Positions 45,486-54,305 of a stretch of DNA of 64,000 bases are shown here, piece after piece. This stretch comes from CAVVYW01 sp963752605 (GTDB taxonomy: Bacteria; Actinomycetota; Thermoleophilia; Solirubrobacterales; 70-9), in the NCBI GenBank assembly GCA_963752605.1, contig CAVVYW010000005.1, forward strand, positions 1,116,001-1,180,000. The letters run 5' to 3'. Both the position numbers and the translations under genes were made by a program. Under the pieces are notes generated by a model. The model saw only the letters and a list, made by a program, of their open reading frames with translations. It was not told the origin of the DNA and made no database searches. Position 1 is the stretch's first letter, and every line of letters begins with the position of its first letter.

Positions 45486-46406
45486 GTGCCTGATCTCCTC
45501 GAGAAACGGCTCGTCTTCGTCACTGGCAAGGGAGGCGTCGGCAAGTCGACACTCGCGATCTCCCTGGGCCTCGCCGCCGCCGCCCGGGGCAAGCGGACGA
45601 TCGTCTGCGAGGTCGCCTCGCAGGAGAACGCCTCCCGCGTGTTCAAGAAGGGCGAGGTCGGCTTCCACGAGGTCGAGGTGGCCGACAATCTCTGGGCGAT
45701 CTCGATCGATCCTGACGAGTCCCTGCGCGAGTACCTGCTGCTCCAGCTCAAGGTCCGCGCCATGCGCGACCTGCTGGTCCGCTCCAGGATCTTCAACTAC
45801 CTCGCCGCCGCCACCCCCGGGCTCAAGGAGCTGGTCACGATCGGGAAGATCTGGGAGCTGTCCCAGACCGACCGCAAGGTGAAGAAGGCCAGCGGGTACG
45901 ACCTCGTGATCGTCGACGCGCCCGCGACCGGGCACGGAATCGGCTTTCTCTCCACGCCCCGCACCTTCGCCGGGATCGCCCGGGTGGGGCCGATCCACTC
46001 GCAGGCCAAGGAGCTCGACCGCTTCATCACCGACCACGACACGACGGGGGTCGCGATCGTGGCGATTCCCGAGGAGATGCCGGTGAACGAGTCGGCTCAC
46101 CTCGAGCGGGAGCTGACCGAGAAGGTCGGCATGTCGGTCGATCGCGTCTACATGAACGCGCTCTACCCGGAGCGGTTCTCTCAGGACGAGGCCGGCGAGC
46201 TCGAGCGGGCGCTGGACGACTCGGACGGGGCGGCCAGGGCCGCGATCCGCGCGGCGCTCTCCGAGCACCGGCGCGCGAGCTCCCAGCGCGATCAGCTGGA
46301 GCGCCTGAAGGTGGCCGTGAGCACCCCCGTCAAGACGCTCCCCTTCATCTTCAAGCCGACGCTCGACGTCGAGGAGCTCCGCTGGCTCTCCGGGGCGGCG
46401 GCGTAG
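45486..46406 (+). CDS. ArsA/GET3-type ATPase, first of pair (Rv3679-like)
   Basis: The 306-residue ATPase has the P-loop RLVFVTGKGGVGKSTLAISL (signature Lys present), YDLVIVDAPATGHGIGFLST as Walker B/switch and a C-terminal FIFKPTLDVEELRWLSG end. It belongs to the anion-transporting ATPase family but lacks the arsenite cysteines. The arrangement of two unequal genes with a TAGTG overlap matches mycobacterial Rv3679/Rv3680, which form a heteromeric ATPase. The start is the GTG at 45486. Function in membrane-protein or metabolite handling is not settled. Confidence 0.88.
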   Translation: MPDLLEKRLVFVTGKGGVGKSTLAISLGLAAAARGKRTIVCEVASQENASRVFKKGEVGFHEVEVADNLWAISIDPDESLREYLLLQLKVRAMRDLLVRSRIFNYLAAATPGLKELVTIGKIWELSQTDRKVKKASGYDLVIVDAPATGHGIGFLSTPRTFAGIARVGPIHSQAKELDRFITDHDTTGVAIVAIPEEMPVNESAHLERELTEKVGMSVDRVYMNALYPERFSQDEAGELERALDDSDGAARAAIRAALSEHRRASSQRDQLERLKVAVSTPVKTLPFIFKPTLDVEELRWLSGAAA

Positions 46407-47554
46407 TGGCGGACGTCGCCGAGATCCTCGAGGGCCGCGGGATCGCGATCTGCGCCGGCTCGGGCGGCGTGGGCAAGACGACCACCTCGGCCGCGCTTGC
46501 GGCCGGTCTGGCCGCGCGGGGCCAGAAGGTCGCCGTGCTCACCATCGATCCAGCCAAGCGGCTCGCGGACTCGCTGGGGCTGAAGGAGCTCGAGAACGAG
46601 CCGCGGCAGGTGGACGCGAGCCTGTTCGAGGGCGCCGGAGTCGAGATGCGGGGCGAGCTCTGGGCGATGATGCTCGACGCCAAGGCGACCTTCGACGATC
46701 TCGTGCAGAAGCACGCCCCTGACGCGGAGACCCGTGACCGCATCCTCCAGAACCAGATCTACCGTCAGATCTCCAACGCCCTGGCCGGCTCACAGGAGTA
46801 CATGGCGATGGAGAAGCTGTTCGAGATCCACCAGGAGGGCCGCTACGACTTCCTCGTGCTCGATACGCCGCCCTCGCGGAACGCGCTGGACTTCCTCGAC
46901 GCGCCCAAGCGCCTGACCCAGTTCATCGAGGGCCGCTCGATGCAGGTCTTCATGAAGCCCACGGGCCTTGCCACCAAGGTGGTCGGCCGGGGCAGCTCGA
47001 TGATGTTCGGTGTCCTGAAGCGGCTCACCGGGCTCGACCTGCTCACCGACCTGAGCGAGTTCTTCCAGGCCTTCAGCGGCATGGTGGAGGGCTTCACGGA
47101 GCGCGCCAAGCGCGTCTCAGAGCTGCTCTCCGACCCCGCGACGACGTTCCTGGTGGTCTGCGGCCCGCAGGGGGAGCCGATCGAGGAGGCGGTCTACTTC
47201 CACCGCAAGCTGGTCGAGGCGAAGCTGCCGGTCGGCGGCGTGATCGTCAACAAGGTCCACTACGAGACCGAGGCCGACCTGGAGGGCGGCGAGGTCGAGG
47301 ACGACCTCGGGGACCAGCTGGACGACGGGCTGGCCCGGCGGGTGGCGGAAAACTTCGCCGACTACCAGGCCCTCGCCCAGCGCGACGCGCGCAACATCGA
47401 CCACCTCGCGCGGGAGCTGAACGCCCGCCGCGTGATCCGCGTGCCCTACCTGGACGAGGACGTCCACGACCTCGAGGGGCTGCTCAAGATCAACCGCTAC
47501 CTCTTTGCCACCGAGGAGCAGCGCGAGGCGCTGGCGGCTTCAGGGGCGGCGTAA
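46406..47554 (+). CDS. ArsA/GET3-type ATPase, second of pair (Rv3680-like)
   Basis: This 382-residue ATPase has the P-loop IAICAGSGGVGKTTTSAALA (the signature Lys of the first gene is a Ser here), the switch VLTIDPAKRLADSLGL, and Walker B FLVLDTPPSRNALDFLDA. A hydrophobic helical insertion (LTDLSEFFQAFSGMVEGF) could bind a client segment. Its GTG start shares one base with the TAG stop of the first gene. The two differ in the P-loop lysine, suggesting unequal roles in a heterodimer. Confidence 0.88.
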   Translation: MADVAEILEGRGIAICAGSGGVGKTTTSAALAAGLAARGQKVAVLTIDPAKRLADSLGLKELENEPRQVDASLFEGAGVEMRGELWAMMLDAKATFDDLVQKHAPDAETRDRILQNQIYRQISNALAGSQEYMAMEKLFEIHQEGRYDFLVLDTPPSRNALDFLDAPKRLTQFIEGRSMQVFMKPTGLATKVVGRGSSMMFGVLKRLTGLDLLTDLSEFFQAFSGMVEGFTERAKRVSELLSDPATTFLVVCGPQGEPIEEAVYFHRKLVEAKLPVGGVIVNKVHYETEADLEGGEVEDDLGDQLDDGLARRVAENFADYQALAQRDARNIDHLARELNARRVIRVPYLDEDVHDLEGLLKINRYLFATEEQREALAASGAA

Positions 47555-47585
47555 TCACACTCGGCGCTCAGTTTCTGCGATCCCG

Positions 47586-48065
47586 TCAGTCCTCGGGGAC
47601 TCGTCGAGAGCGCAGGGCGCCGACGACGATCATTCGCGCCATCGTCGCTGGCGCAACGCCGTATTCATCGCTGAGGTCCCCCAGGCGACGAAAGTCGGCC
47701 TCGGGCAGCCTGAGGCCGACCTGCCGCGAACCGAACCCATCCCTCGGCCGCACCGGCTTCAGCCCCGCGGGCATCAATGGCGGCAGGCCGTTCTGTCGCC
47801 GCCAGAGGTCCTCGAGGTGCTCTAGGTAGTCATCCAGTGACTCGAACCCGCTGTCCTGGAACAGTGGGGCACCATCCGGCATACCAACCACGCCGTCATC
47901 CGGATATCGGTCGCTATCGGCCCCGCAAGCACTGTCCTGGGAAGTGGGATATCCCGGGATATCGGTCACATCTGGAGCGGAGTCCTCCGGTGGATAGCCC
48001 CTGATATCGGGATTCTCATCCGAACTCTCCGAATTCTCCGGACACCGGCCCCTTTGCCGCGGCAT
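47586..48065 (-). CDS. Ribbon-helix-helix-like DNA-binding protein
   Basis: The C-terminal ~45 residues (RQVGLRLPEADFRRLGDLSD, EYGVAPATMARMIVVGALRS) look like a ribbon-helix-helix (CopG/Arc) domain: one strand and two helices. The first ~70 residues are acidic and proline-rich (NSESSDENPDIRGYPPEDSA), possibly disordered. Three copies of GATATCGG and a 16-bp palindrome lie inside the N-terminal coding part. Composition is lower in GC than the neighbours, hinting at transfer. It does not pair with a toxin gene. Function unknown. Confidence 0.6.
   Translation of the reverse strand: MPRQRGRCPENSESSDENPDIRGYPPEDSAPDVTDIPGYPTSQDSACGADSDRYPDDGVVGMPDGAPLFQDSGFESLDDYLEHLEDLWRRQNGLPPLMPAGLKPVRPRDGFGSRQVGLRLPEADFRRLGDLSDEYGVAPATMARMIVVGALRSRRVPED
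47902..48013. repeat. GATATC-containing repeats inside the RHH gene
   Basis: GATATCGG occurs at 47903-47910, 47958-47965 and 48004-48011, and GATATCCCGGGATATC at 47948-47963 is a perfect 16-bp palindrome. In a GC-rich genome this density is striking. The sites may be an operator cluster for the RHH protein encoded here. Confidence 0.5.
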
Positions 48066-48115
48066 GCCTCCAGCCTCGCACCGGATGTCGCACGCCGATC
48101 GCGCAAAATGCGCCG

Positions 48116-49909
48116 CTAGCTGCGCTTCTGGCGCTTTTCGTAGCGCAGCTCGCCCACATCCCAGTCGGTCTGGTCCGGGACGGGGAACAGGTACCTGACG
48201 CGGTCTGAGGCGCCCTCACGGTCCTTGGCGCGGTCGCGGTCGCGGTCCTTGCGCCGCGGGCTGGCGAAGGCGGGCCACTCGACCTCGCCGTCGCCGTCTC
48301 CGGCGCTGAACCAGTCGGCCTCGGCGCTCGGCTTGGGCGTGAAGGGTCCGTCGCGCGGCGCCGGCTCGCGCTCATCGTCGCGGCCGCGCTCATCGTCGCG
48401 GCCGCGCTCGTCGTCGCCGCCGGGTCGCTCGTTGGCGGGGGCCATTTCCGGTAGTTCGACGTCATCGAGCACGTTCCTCGTGCCCGACGCGGTGGTGTGC
48501 TCCCGCTCGGTCGGCGGGTCCGCCTCCGTCGGCTCGCCGTCGGGGCCGGGGTCGAAGTCGTCGGGATCGGGCTCGTCCTTGGTGCGCCGCACCTCGATCT
48601 CTCCCACGTAGCCGTCGTTGATCGCGCTGAGGTCGATCCCGTCGGTGTCGCCGACTGGATCCGGGATGCGCCACTCCGCGGTCTCGTCGTCGCGGTGGGT
48701 CTGGGCCTCCCCCACCGCGAGCCCGTCCTTGAGCAGGATCTCGTCGGCGGTGACCCTCAGATCGCCCTCTAGCCCTCCGGTGGCGAGCCCGTTGAGCAGC
48801 CGCCTCAGCAGCTCCTCCAGCTCGGCGATCACGTCCAGCGGCGAGGCCTCCGCCGTCGGGCGGAACCGCCCGCCGCTCATCAGCTTTCGCTCGATCAGCA
48901 GGGCCCGCTCGACACAAAGCCGGCCGGCGTCCCTGTCCTCTGGCTCGCAGGCGAGCGTGGCGACCCGGGCGGCGAGAGAGGTCCGCGTGCGGCCACCCCC
49001 CTCGAGCAGTCCGCGCAGCGCCAGCAGGTAGTCGCTCAGCGCCTCGATCAGCGAGGCGCGCTCGGCGCCCAGCTCGAAGCGCGACGCGGCCCAGTCCAGG
49101 GCCGGCAGGCGCGCACCCCGTTTGGCAAGTGCCTCGGAGAAGCTCTCGAGCTCGCTGACCTCGTTCCCGGTGAGGCGGTAGCCGCCCTGGCGCGGGCGCG
49201 CGGCGCCCGTCCCGAACCGTTCCCAGCCGCCCGTCCTGCGAGCCCAGCCGTGTGAGCCCAGCCCGACCGCGCCGGGCCTGAAGAGGCGCATCGTCCGCAA
49301 CGCCCGCCGCATCTCATCCGCGACGGCGGCGGCAGGAGCAACGTTGGCGCTCGGGCAGGTGACCCGGGCGAGGAAGCCCGGCTTCCCGCCCCGGCCGCTC
49401 CGGGTGGCATCAACGGCGTCGGGGGGCGCATCCGGCACCGAGTCGGCGCGTACGATCCGCACCCCGTCGAGCTCGATCTCTTCGGCGGGCATGTGGAAGC
49501 CGATCAGCGGGACGAGCACCTCGCCGGCGGGAGTGGCCTCGTCGGAGTCGGAGGAGATCGTCGCCAGCACCCCGTCGATCGCGCCCTGGAGGCGGTCGCC
49601 GGCGATCTCGAACTCCGTGCGGTTGTCCCAGAGGCCGACCATGAACCCGATAGCCGCCTCCTCCCCCGCGATCTCGCGAACCTCGACGAAGGCCTCGAGC
49701 CGGCGCAGCTCGGCGACGTGGCGCTCGATGAAATCGGCCGTCCGCGGCGCGTACTGATACATCGGCAGGGGTGAGTCGTCGGTCGGCTCGATCTCGAAGG
49801 GCAGCTCGGCGCCGCCCGCCAGCAGTTCGTCGAACACGTCGGCGGCCTCGACGGCGAGGCGCCGGAGGGCCTCCTCCAGCCGCTCGGTGGTGCTCTCAAG
49901 CGTGGTCAC
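48116..49909 (-). CDS. Large hypothetical protein with charged C-terminal repeats
   Basis: I do not recognise this 597-residue protein. The N-terminal ~370 residues are folded-looking (RLEEALRRLAVEAADVFDEL, FIERHVAELRRLEAFVEVRE, SLIEALSDYLLALRGLLEGG), with no membrane segment or signal. The last ~150 residues are acidic and repetitive (DDERGRDDERGRDDER), encoded by an 18-nt DNA repeat near 48371-48425, and end in RYEKRQKRS. It may be an actinobacterial lineage-specific cytoplasmic protein. It stands alone between the RHH gene and the HxlR gene. Confidence 0.65.
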   Translation of the reverse strand: MTTLESTTERLEEALRRLAVEAADVFDELLAGGAELPFEIEPTDDSPLPMYQYAPRTADFIERHVAELRRLEAFVEVREIAGEEAAIGFMVGLWDNRTEFEIAGDRLQGAIDGVLATISSDSDEATPAGEVLVPLIGFHMPAEEIELDGVRIVRADSVPDAPPDAVDATRSGRGGKPGFLARVTCPSANVAPAAAVADEMRRALRTMRLFRPGAVGLGSHGWARRTGGWERFGTGAARPRQGGYRLTGNEVSELESFSEALAKRGARLPALDWAASRFELGAERASLIEALSDYLLALRGLLEGGGRTRTSLAARVATLACEPEDRDAGRLCVERALLIERKLMSGGRFRPTAEASPLDVIAELEELLRRLLNGLATGGLEGDLRVTADEILLKDGLAVGEAQTHRDDETAEWRIPDPVGDTDGIDLSAINDGYVGEIEVRRTKDEPDPDDFDPGPDGEPTEADPPTEREHTTASGTRNVLDDVELPEMAPANERPGGDDERGRDDERGRDDEREPAPRDGPFTPKPSAEADWFSAGDGDGEVEWPAFASPRRKDRDRDRAKDREGASDRVRYLFPVPDQTDWDVGELRYEKRQKRS

Positions 49910-49965
49910 ATGGGCCGAGTTCTCCCGGCCGGGCGGGCGTCCTGCGTGTGAATGGAGCCTTGCAG

Positions 49966-50298
49966 CTAGACAGCGGCCGGCTGCCGCTCGTCCTGCGGCA
50001 GCCAGCGGCGGCCGTAGGTGCGCATGTCCTCGATCAGCGGGACGAGCGCCGTGCCCTTGTCCGTGAGCTCATACTCGACCCGTGGCGGGACCTCCGGATA
50101 GGTGCGCCGCGAGACGATCCCCTGGTCCTCGAGGGCCCTCAGCCGCAGGGACAGGGTCCGCGGGCTGATCCCCTCGAGCGACCGCTCGAGCTCGCAGAAG
50201 CGAAGCGAGGAGTCGGCGAGGTCCCTGATGATGAGGAGGGTCCACTTGCCGGAGATGACCTCCGCGGTGCGACACACCGGGCATTCCTGATCGAACAC
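49966..50298 (-). CDS. HxlR-family transcriptional regulator
   Basis: This 110-residue winged-helix protein starts MFDQECPVCRTAEVISGKW, with two N-terminal cysteines, followed by TLLIIRDLADSSLRFCELER, the HTH ISPRTLSLRLRALEDQG and the wing VSRRTYPEVPPRVEYELTDK. The GTG at 50298 is 7 nt after a TATCCT -10, suggesting a leaderless mRNA. The palindrome at 50319-50337 covers its -35, so it probably represses itself. No divergent gene exists, and the upstream neighbour is the end of the pilus operon. Confidence 0.9.
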   Translation of the reverse strand: MFDQECPVCRTAEVISGKWTLLIIRDLADSSLRFCELERSLEGISPRTLSLRLRALEDQGIVSRRTYPEVPPRVEYELTDKGTALVPLIEDMRTYGRRWLPQDERQPAAV

Positions 50299-50305
50299 GC
50301 CCCGG

Positions 50306-50337
50306 AGGATACCCCCAAAGCTTTACTTAGTAAAGCT
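50306..50337 (-). promoter_or_regulatory. HxlR promoter with perfect palindromic operator
   Basis: AGCTTTACT-T-AGTAAAGCT (50319-50337) is a perfect 9+1+9 palindrome. The -10 TATCCT (50311-50306, minus strand) lies 7 nt before the GTG at 50298, and the -35 position falls inside the palindrome. It overlaps the stop of the upstream pilus gene by two bases. Confidence 0.75.
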
Positions 50338-51167
50338 AGCCCTGCGGGGGCTTCGAGCTGACGATGCGCCGGTTGCGGATGACCTGGATCCGGTAGATCT
50401 TGCCGTCGACGCCGTAGAGGAGGTCCTCGGTCTGGTCGCTGCGCAGTGCGAGCATCGAGCAGTCCGTCGGACTCGGGAGGCACTCGCCCTGGCCGCTCAC
50501 CTGCGTCACCTCGTTGGAGATCAGGAAGAGCGCCCGCTTGCCGTCGAGCGTCGCTCCCAGGTAGATGGCGACCGGGGCGTACTCGCTCGGCAGCGGCGTC
50601 AGCGCCTTGACGCCATCGCGTCGCTGCAGCGTCAAGGCGGCCTCGCCGACCATCAGGTCGGTCGTGTAATAGAAGTAGCGAACCTTCGACTTGCCGCCGC
50701 CGCCTCCACCGCCGCCACCGCCTCCACCTGTGTCGGTGGATCCGCCGGTCTCAGGCGTGGTGGTCTCGCCGCCCCCTTCGGGGGTCGTGCCGGGAGTCGT
50801 CGTCTCGGTGCTCGTTGCGCCACCGCCCCCGGTCAGGCTCGTCTCCAGCTGCGAGGCGGCCGCGGCGACCTGGGTGAACTGCTGCTTGAACGGGTCCTTG
50901 GCGGTGAGGTCCTTCAGCCGGTCCTTGTAGTTGCGCACGCCGGGCTGGTAGGCGACCACCGCCTTCTGGTTCTCGGGCGCGAGCTCGGCGGCCTGCTCGA
51001 CTACGGCTTCGCTCGCAGACGGCGACGACTTCGAGCCGCCACTCGTGATCAGGAGCGGGACCGCGACCATGCCGACGAGGAGCAGCACGACGATGGGCAG
51101 CAGCCCTCGCTGCCGCAGGTCGTACACCACGTCGCCGGCGAACTTTCTGGATCTTCCAGAGCTTCAT
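50336..51167 (-). CDS. Pilus-operon inner-membrane protein with poly-Gly linker, one frameshift
   Basis: Corrected by removing one A from an AAA run near 51138, the protein starts MKLWKIQKFAGDVVYDLRQR and has one membrane helix (LLPIVVLLLVGMVAVPLLIT). A helical periplasm-side part (VVAYQPGVRNYKDRLKDLTA) follows, then a Gly/Thr-rich linker with 12 consecutive glycines, and a C-terminal beta domain (FYYTTDLMVGEAALTLQRRD, LFLISNEVTQVSGQG). Its place after pilM-N-O suggests a PilP-like role, though it lacks the lipobox. The ATG overlaps the pilO stop (ATGA). Exact function unknown. Confidence 0.7.
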
Positions 51168-52085
51168 GGCGCCACCGTCGAGCTCGCGGGGGTGGCCTCA
51201 GGCGCGGCCGGCGCTGGCGCGGGCCCGCCGGGGGAGGCGCCCGCGGTCAGGCCCTGCTCGGCCGGGGTGACGAAGCTGGTGAGCGAGAAGTCGAGGTCGA
51301 GCATGTTCACTCCACCCTCCAGACGCGGGTGGCTCATCGCGAATCCGTCAACGGTCAGCAGCCGGCCGTTGGCCGAGACCTGGCCGGCGGACTCCCGCTG
51401 CGTCACCAGGCGGTCGACCCCTGCCATGAAGTTGGCGACGCCGAAGAAGTCGCCCTGCATGGTCACCTCGTAGGGAAGCGTGGGCAGCCCGGCCGGCCCC
51501 ACCACCGCACCGATCGGCAGGCTCGCCGCCGTCGCCTCGGTCGCGGGGGCCGGCGTAGTGCCGGTGGTCGTGCTGCTCGAGGCGGGCGTCGCGCCCGTGT
51601 CCGCCGTGGCCGGCGGCGCCGACTCGGTTGGGGGCGGCGTGGCGCCGGCGGACTCGCCGTGCGCCGGTCGCGGGCGCTGGGGCGGTCCCGGTCGTGGGCG
51701 CTGGGGCGGTCGTGCCGGCGGTGGAGCCGCCGCCCTCACCACCGCCGCCGCCCGCCGAGAGCTCGATGCCGCGGAAGTCGATGTCGGCCCGCTCGGCGAG
51801 GCTGTTCACCTGGACGAGCATCGAGGCCGAGTCGGCCTGCTCCGGAACGGCCTTGCCGAGCACGACGAGGCGGCCGTAGTAGCGCGGGAACTCCTGCCGC
51901 GCCTGCTCGGCGAACTGCGTCACCTGCTTCTGCCCGTCGATCGAGGTCTCGAGCTTGGTGATGTCCTCCTCCAGCGTGGATGCCTTCTGGCGCTTCGGCC
52001 CGAGGACCATGAAGTAGAAGAGGAACAGCACGGCGGCGATGCCGACCGCGGCGAAGATCATCTTGCTGTCGCCTGCGCGCTTCAC
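51164..52085 (-). CDS. pilO: Type IV pilus assembly protein PilO-like, one frameshift
   Basis: PilO forms a heterodimer with PilN and links the cytoplasmic platform to the extracellular part. The protein has one N-terminal membrane helix (MIFAAVGIAAVLFLFYFMVL), a coiled coil (LEEDITKLETSIDGQKQVTQ), a low-complexity Ala/Thr/Pro linker (with a shift near 51665) and the C-terminal ferredoxin-like fold (LPYEVTMQGDFFGVANFMAG, LTVDGFAMSHPRLEGGVNML). The GTG at 52085 is the start and it is coupled to pilN 1 bp upstream. The linker is much longer than in Gram-negative PilO. Confidence 0.8.
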
Positions 52086-52086
52086 C

Positions 52087-52912
52087 TCAGCCTCCCGGAA
52101 TCACGTTGGTGGCCTGCTGGGACTGGTCGATCTGCTGGTTCATGTTCGAGGGGGGCGCCGAGCCGGCGGGCTGACCGCTGCCGGTGGTGCCTGCCGGGGC
52201 GGGCACGCCGGGCGCCGTCGTGGCGGTCGCGGGGGTCGGGACCGCGTCGAAGGCGACGACGATCTGGAACTGGACGATGGTGTCCCTGGTCCGGCAGTCG
52301 TCGGCTCCCTCGCCGCTGCTGCTATCGGCCGGGGCCGAGGACTCCGCTTCCTCCGTGGACTCCGACTGCTTTGATCTCCTGGACGCCGACTCGGGTGACG
52401 CCGTCGATGTCCTCGAGAGCGGAGATGAAGCCGGCGACCGCCTCCTCGCTGGGACCGCAGCCGATGAGCTCGAGCGCCGGGCCGGGGACGTCGTCCCTGG
52501 TGGTCACCTCGGCCCCGTTCTGGACCGCGACGGCTGGGCTGACGGTGCCGGTCATGTTTGTCAGCCAGATGTCGGGCGGGAGGATCAGCGAGAACTCCTT
52601 GATCACCCGCTCCCAGTCGAAGCGGCTCTGGGCGAGGCTCGCGACCGTCGCCGTCCGGGTCTCCTGGACGGCACGGAAGTCGGCGAAGGAGCGGAGGCTC
52701 TCGGCGCGAGCGGACTCCTCCTGGAGCTGGACCTCGAGCTCCTGCTTCTCGGATTCGCGGTCGGAGACCTGCTTGGAGGTGAAGGCGACGGCAATGATCC
52801 CGAGCATCAGCAGGGCGAGCCCGCCGACCAGCAGGTAGGTGAACGCGCCCAGGCGGAGCTCGGAGTGGTCGCCGCGGCGTTCCTCAGCCGGAATCAGGTT
52901 GACGGGGCGCAT
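52087..52912 (-). CDS. pilN: Type IV pilus assembly protein PilN-like, one frameshift
   Basis: The N-terminus MRPVNLIPAEERR is the PilM-binding motif (NLIP/NLLP) of PilN. It is followed by a membrane helix (AFTYLLVGGLALLMLGIIAV), a coiled coil (DRESEKQELEVQLQEESARA) and the ferredoxin-like domain (ILPPDIWLTNMTGTVSPAVA, LELIGCGPSEEAVAGFISAL). An extra A in an AAA run near 52372 shifts the frame, after which a Ser/Thr/Pro-rich tail ends SQQATNVIPGG. Its ATG overlaps the pilM stop (TGATG). Confidence 0.85.
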
Positions 52913-54168
52913 CAGCCCTCCCCCAGCGCGAGGCCGTAGGAGACGGTGAGCCGGGCGGCGTCTTCCGGGTCGAGGTCACCGAGGGCATCGGGGCTGACCG
53001 CCTCGATGCCGAGGCCGAGTCCGGTCTGGACGTGCTCGGGCAGGCCCGGGATGGTGCTACCGGGACCGCAGACGACGACCTGCTCGATGGAAGGGACGTT
53101 CTCCTGAGCGCCGTAGAAGTCCAGTGACAGCCGCAGCTCGTCGGCGAGCTTGGTGGCACCGCGCTGGAGAGCCTCCCGGGCGGCGACGGCGCTCGCGCCC
53201 TCCTCGTCGAAGAAGTCAACGGACTCCTCGAGGCCGACCTCGAGAAGCAGGTCCCGCGCATCCTCCGGCGACATCTCCTGTCCCTCGGTGAGCTCGGCGG
53301 CGATGCTCTCCATCCCGAACGGAGCCACGCGGGTGAACAGGCATTCGGCGCCGCGGGCCACCGCCAGGTTCGTGACGTCCCCGAGGTAGCAGTAGAGCGT
53401 GGTGGTGGCGAGCTGATCTCCGTCGGGGAGAGCCAGGGGCTCCGGGACCGTGGGGGCCTCCTCGGCCGGGGCGTCCTCGTACTCACCCGCCGCGTCCTCG
53501 TACTGACCCGGGGCCTCGTCGCCCTCCGGGGCCTCGGCAACCTCCGTGGTCATCTCGCCCTGCCCGTTGCCGTCAGCCGGGGTGTGACCGTTGCCGTCGT
53601 TCCCGTGGAGCGCGCGGATCATCCCGAAGGCGGAGAGGTCGATCCCGATCGGGCTCAGGCCGGCCTTCCGCATCGCGCCGAGAAGCGCAGCCACCATGTC
53701 CCGCCGGGCGGCGACCGCAACGACCTCCATCTGGCGCTCGCCCTCGGGGCCGGTGCCCATGGAGACCACGTGGTGGTCGAGGACGGCCTGGTCCAGCGGC
53801 ATCGGGATGTGCTCCTGGGCCTGGAAGCGGACCGCGGTATCGAGCTCCTCATCGTCCTCGATCAGCGGCAGGTGGAGTGTGCGAACGACCACCCGCTGGT
53901 TGGCGATGCCGAGCCGGACCCGCTTGCTGAGCTTGTACTGCTTGAAGACGTTGCTGAGGGCCTCGGAGAGCGCCTCGGTGTCCTCGACCTCGCCCTCGTT
54001 GACGACGCCGGGCGGCAGCGGCGCGATCGCGGTCCGGACGACCTTGGAGCCACGGACCTCGGTCGCGGCGATGCTGCTGGTCTCGACATCGAGACCGACG
54101 ATGCCGCCACCCGGGGACCTAGTGCCCCCGATATCGATGCTCCTTTTCCTGGTGACCTGGATTTTCAT
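52912..54168 (-). CDS. pilM: Type IV pilus assembly protein PilM
   Basis: PilM is the actin-like cytoplasmic platform protein that binds PilN. The 418 residues include GIVGLDVETSSIAATEVRGS at the N-terminus, FQAQEHIPMPLDQAVLDHHV (the signature of PilM), PIGIDLSAFGMIRALHGN and the ATP-site VVVCGPGSTIPGLPEHV. An acidic insertion of ~50 residues (GQYEDAAGEYEDAPAEE) sits between the subdomains and is absent in proteobacterial PilM. It is the first gene of pilM-N-O. The 137 bp upstream hold a hairpin (54185-54219) but no clear promoter. Confidence 0.9.
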   Translation of the reverse strand: MKIQVTRKRSIDIGGTRSPGGGIVGLDVETSSIAATEVRGSKVVRTAIAPLPPGVVNEGEVEDTEALSEALSNVFKQYKLSKRVRLGIANQRVVVRTLHLPLIEDDEELDTAVRFQAQEHIPMPLDQAVLDHHVVSMGTGPEGERQMEVVAVAARRDMVAALLGAMRKAGLSPIGIDLSAFGMIRALHGNDGNGHTPADGNGQGEMTTEVAEAPEGDEAPGQYEDAAGEYEDAPAEEAPTVPEPLALPDGDQLATTTLYCYLGDVTNLAVARGAECLFTRVAPFGMESIAAELTEGQEMSPEDARDLLLEVGLEESVDFFDEEGASAVAAREALQRGATKLADELRLSLDFYGAQENVPSIEQVVVCGPGSTIPGLPEHVQTGLGLGIEAVSPDALGDLDPEDAARLTVSYGLALGEG

Positions 54169-54184
54169 CGCTTGACCGCCTCAC

Positions 54185-54219
54185 GCCCAGGCAGCGCTCC
54201 CGCTGCCCGGTACCTGGGC
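54185..54219 (-). other. Hairpin in the pilM leader
   Basis: GCCCAG-GCAGCG, loop CTCC, CGCTGC-N7-CTGGGC forms a 12-bp stem with an asymmetric bulge, 17 bp upstream of the pilM ATG. It could be a leader structure or a weak terminator after the prepilin peptidase gene. Confidence 0.45.
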
Positions 54220-54305
54220 CTTGGACGTTCATCGGACATCCAGGCGTGGCTCGCCATACCTGAAACTTGGGGTTCACACGCGTAAATCGCACTCATGGCA
54301 GCCAC

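Noticed and set aside
48371..48425. Short tandem repeat resembling a CRISPR seed
   Set aside because: 18-nt units are directly adjacent, without spacers, and encode a charged protein repeat (DDERGR), so this is not a CRISPR array.
51480..52838. 452-residue + strand open frame opposite pilO/pilN
   Set aside because: It is low-complexity antisense shadow, while the minus strand encodes clear PilN/PilO features.
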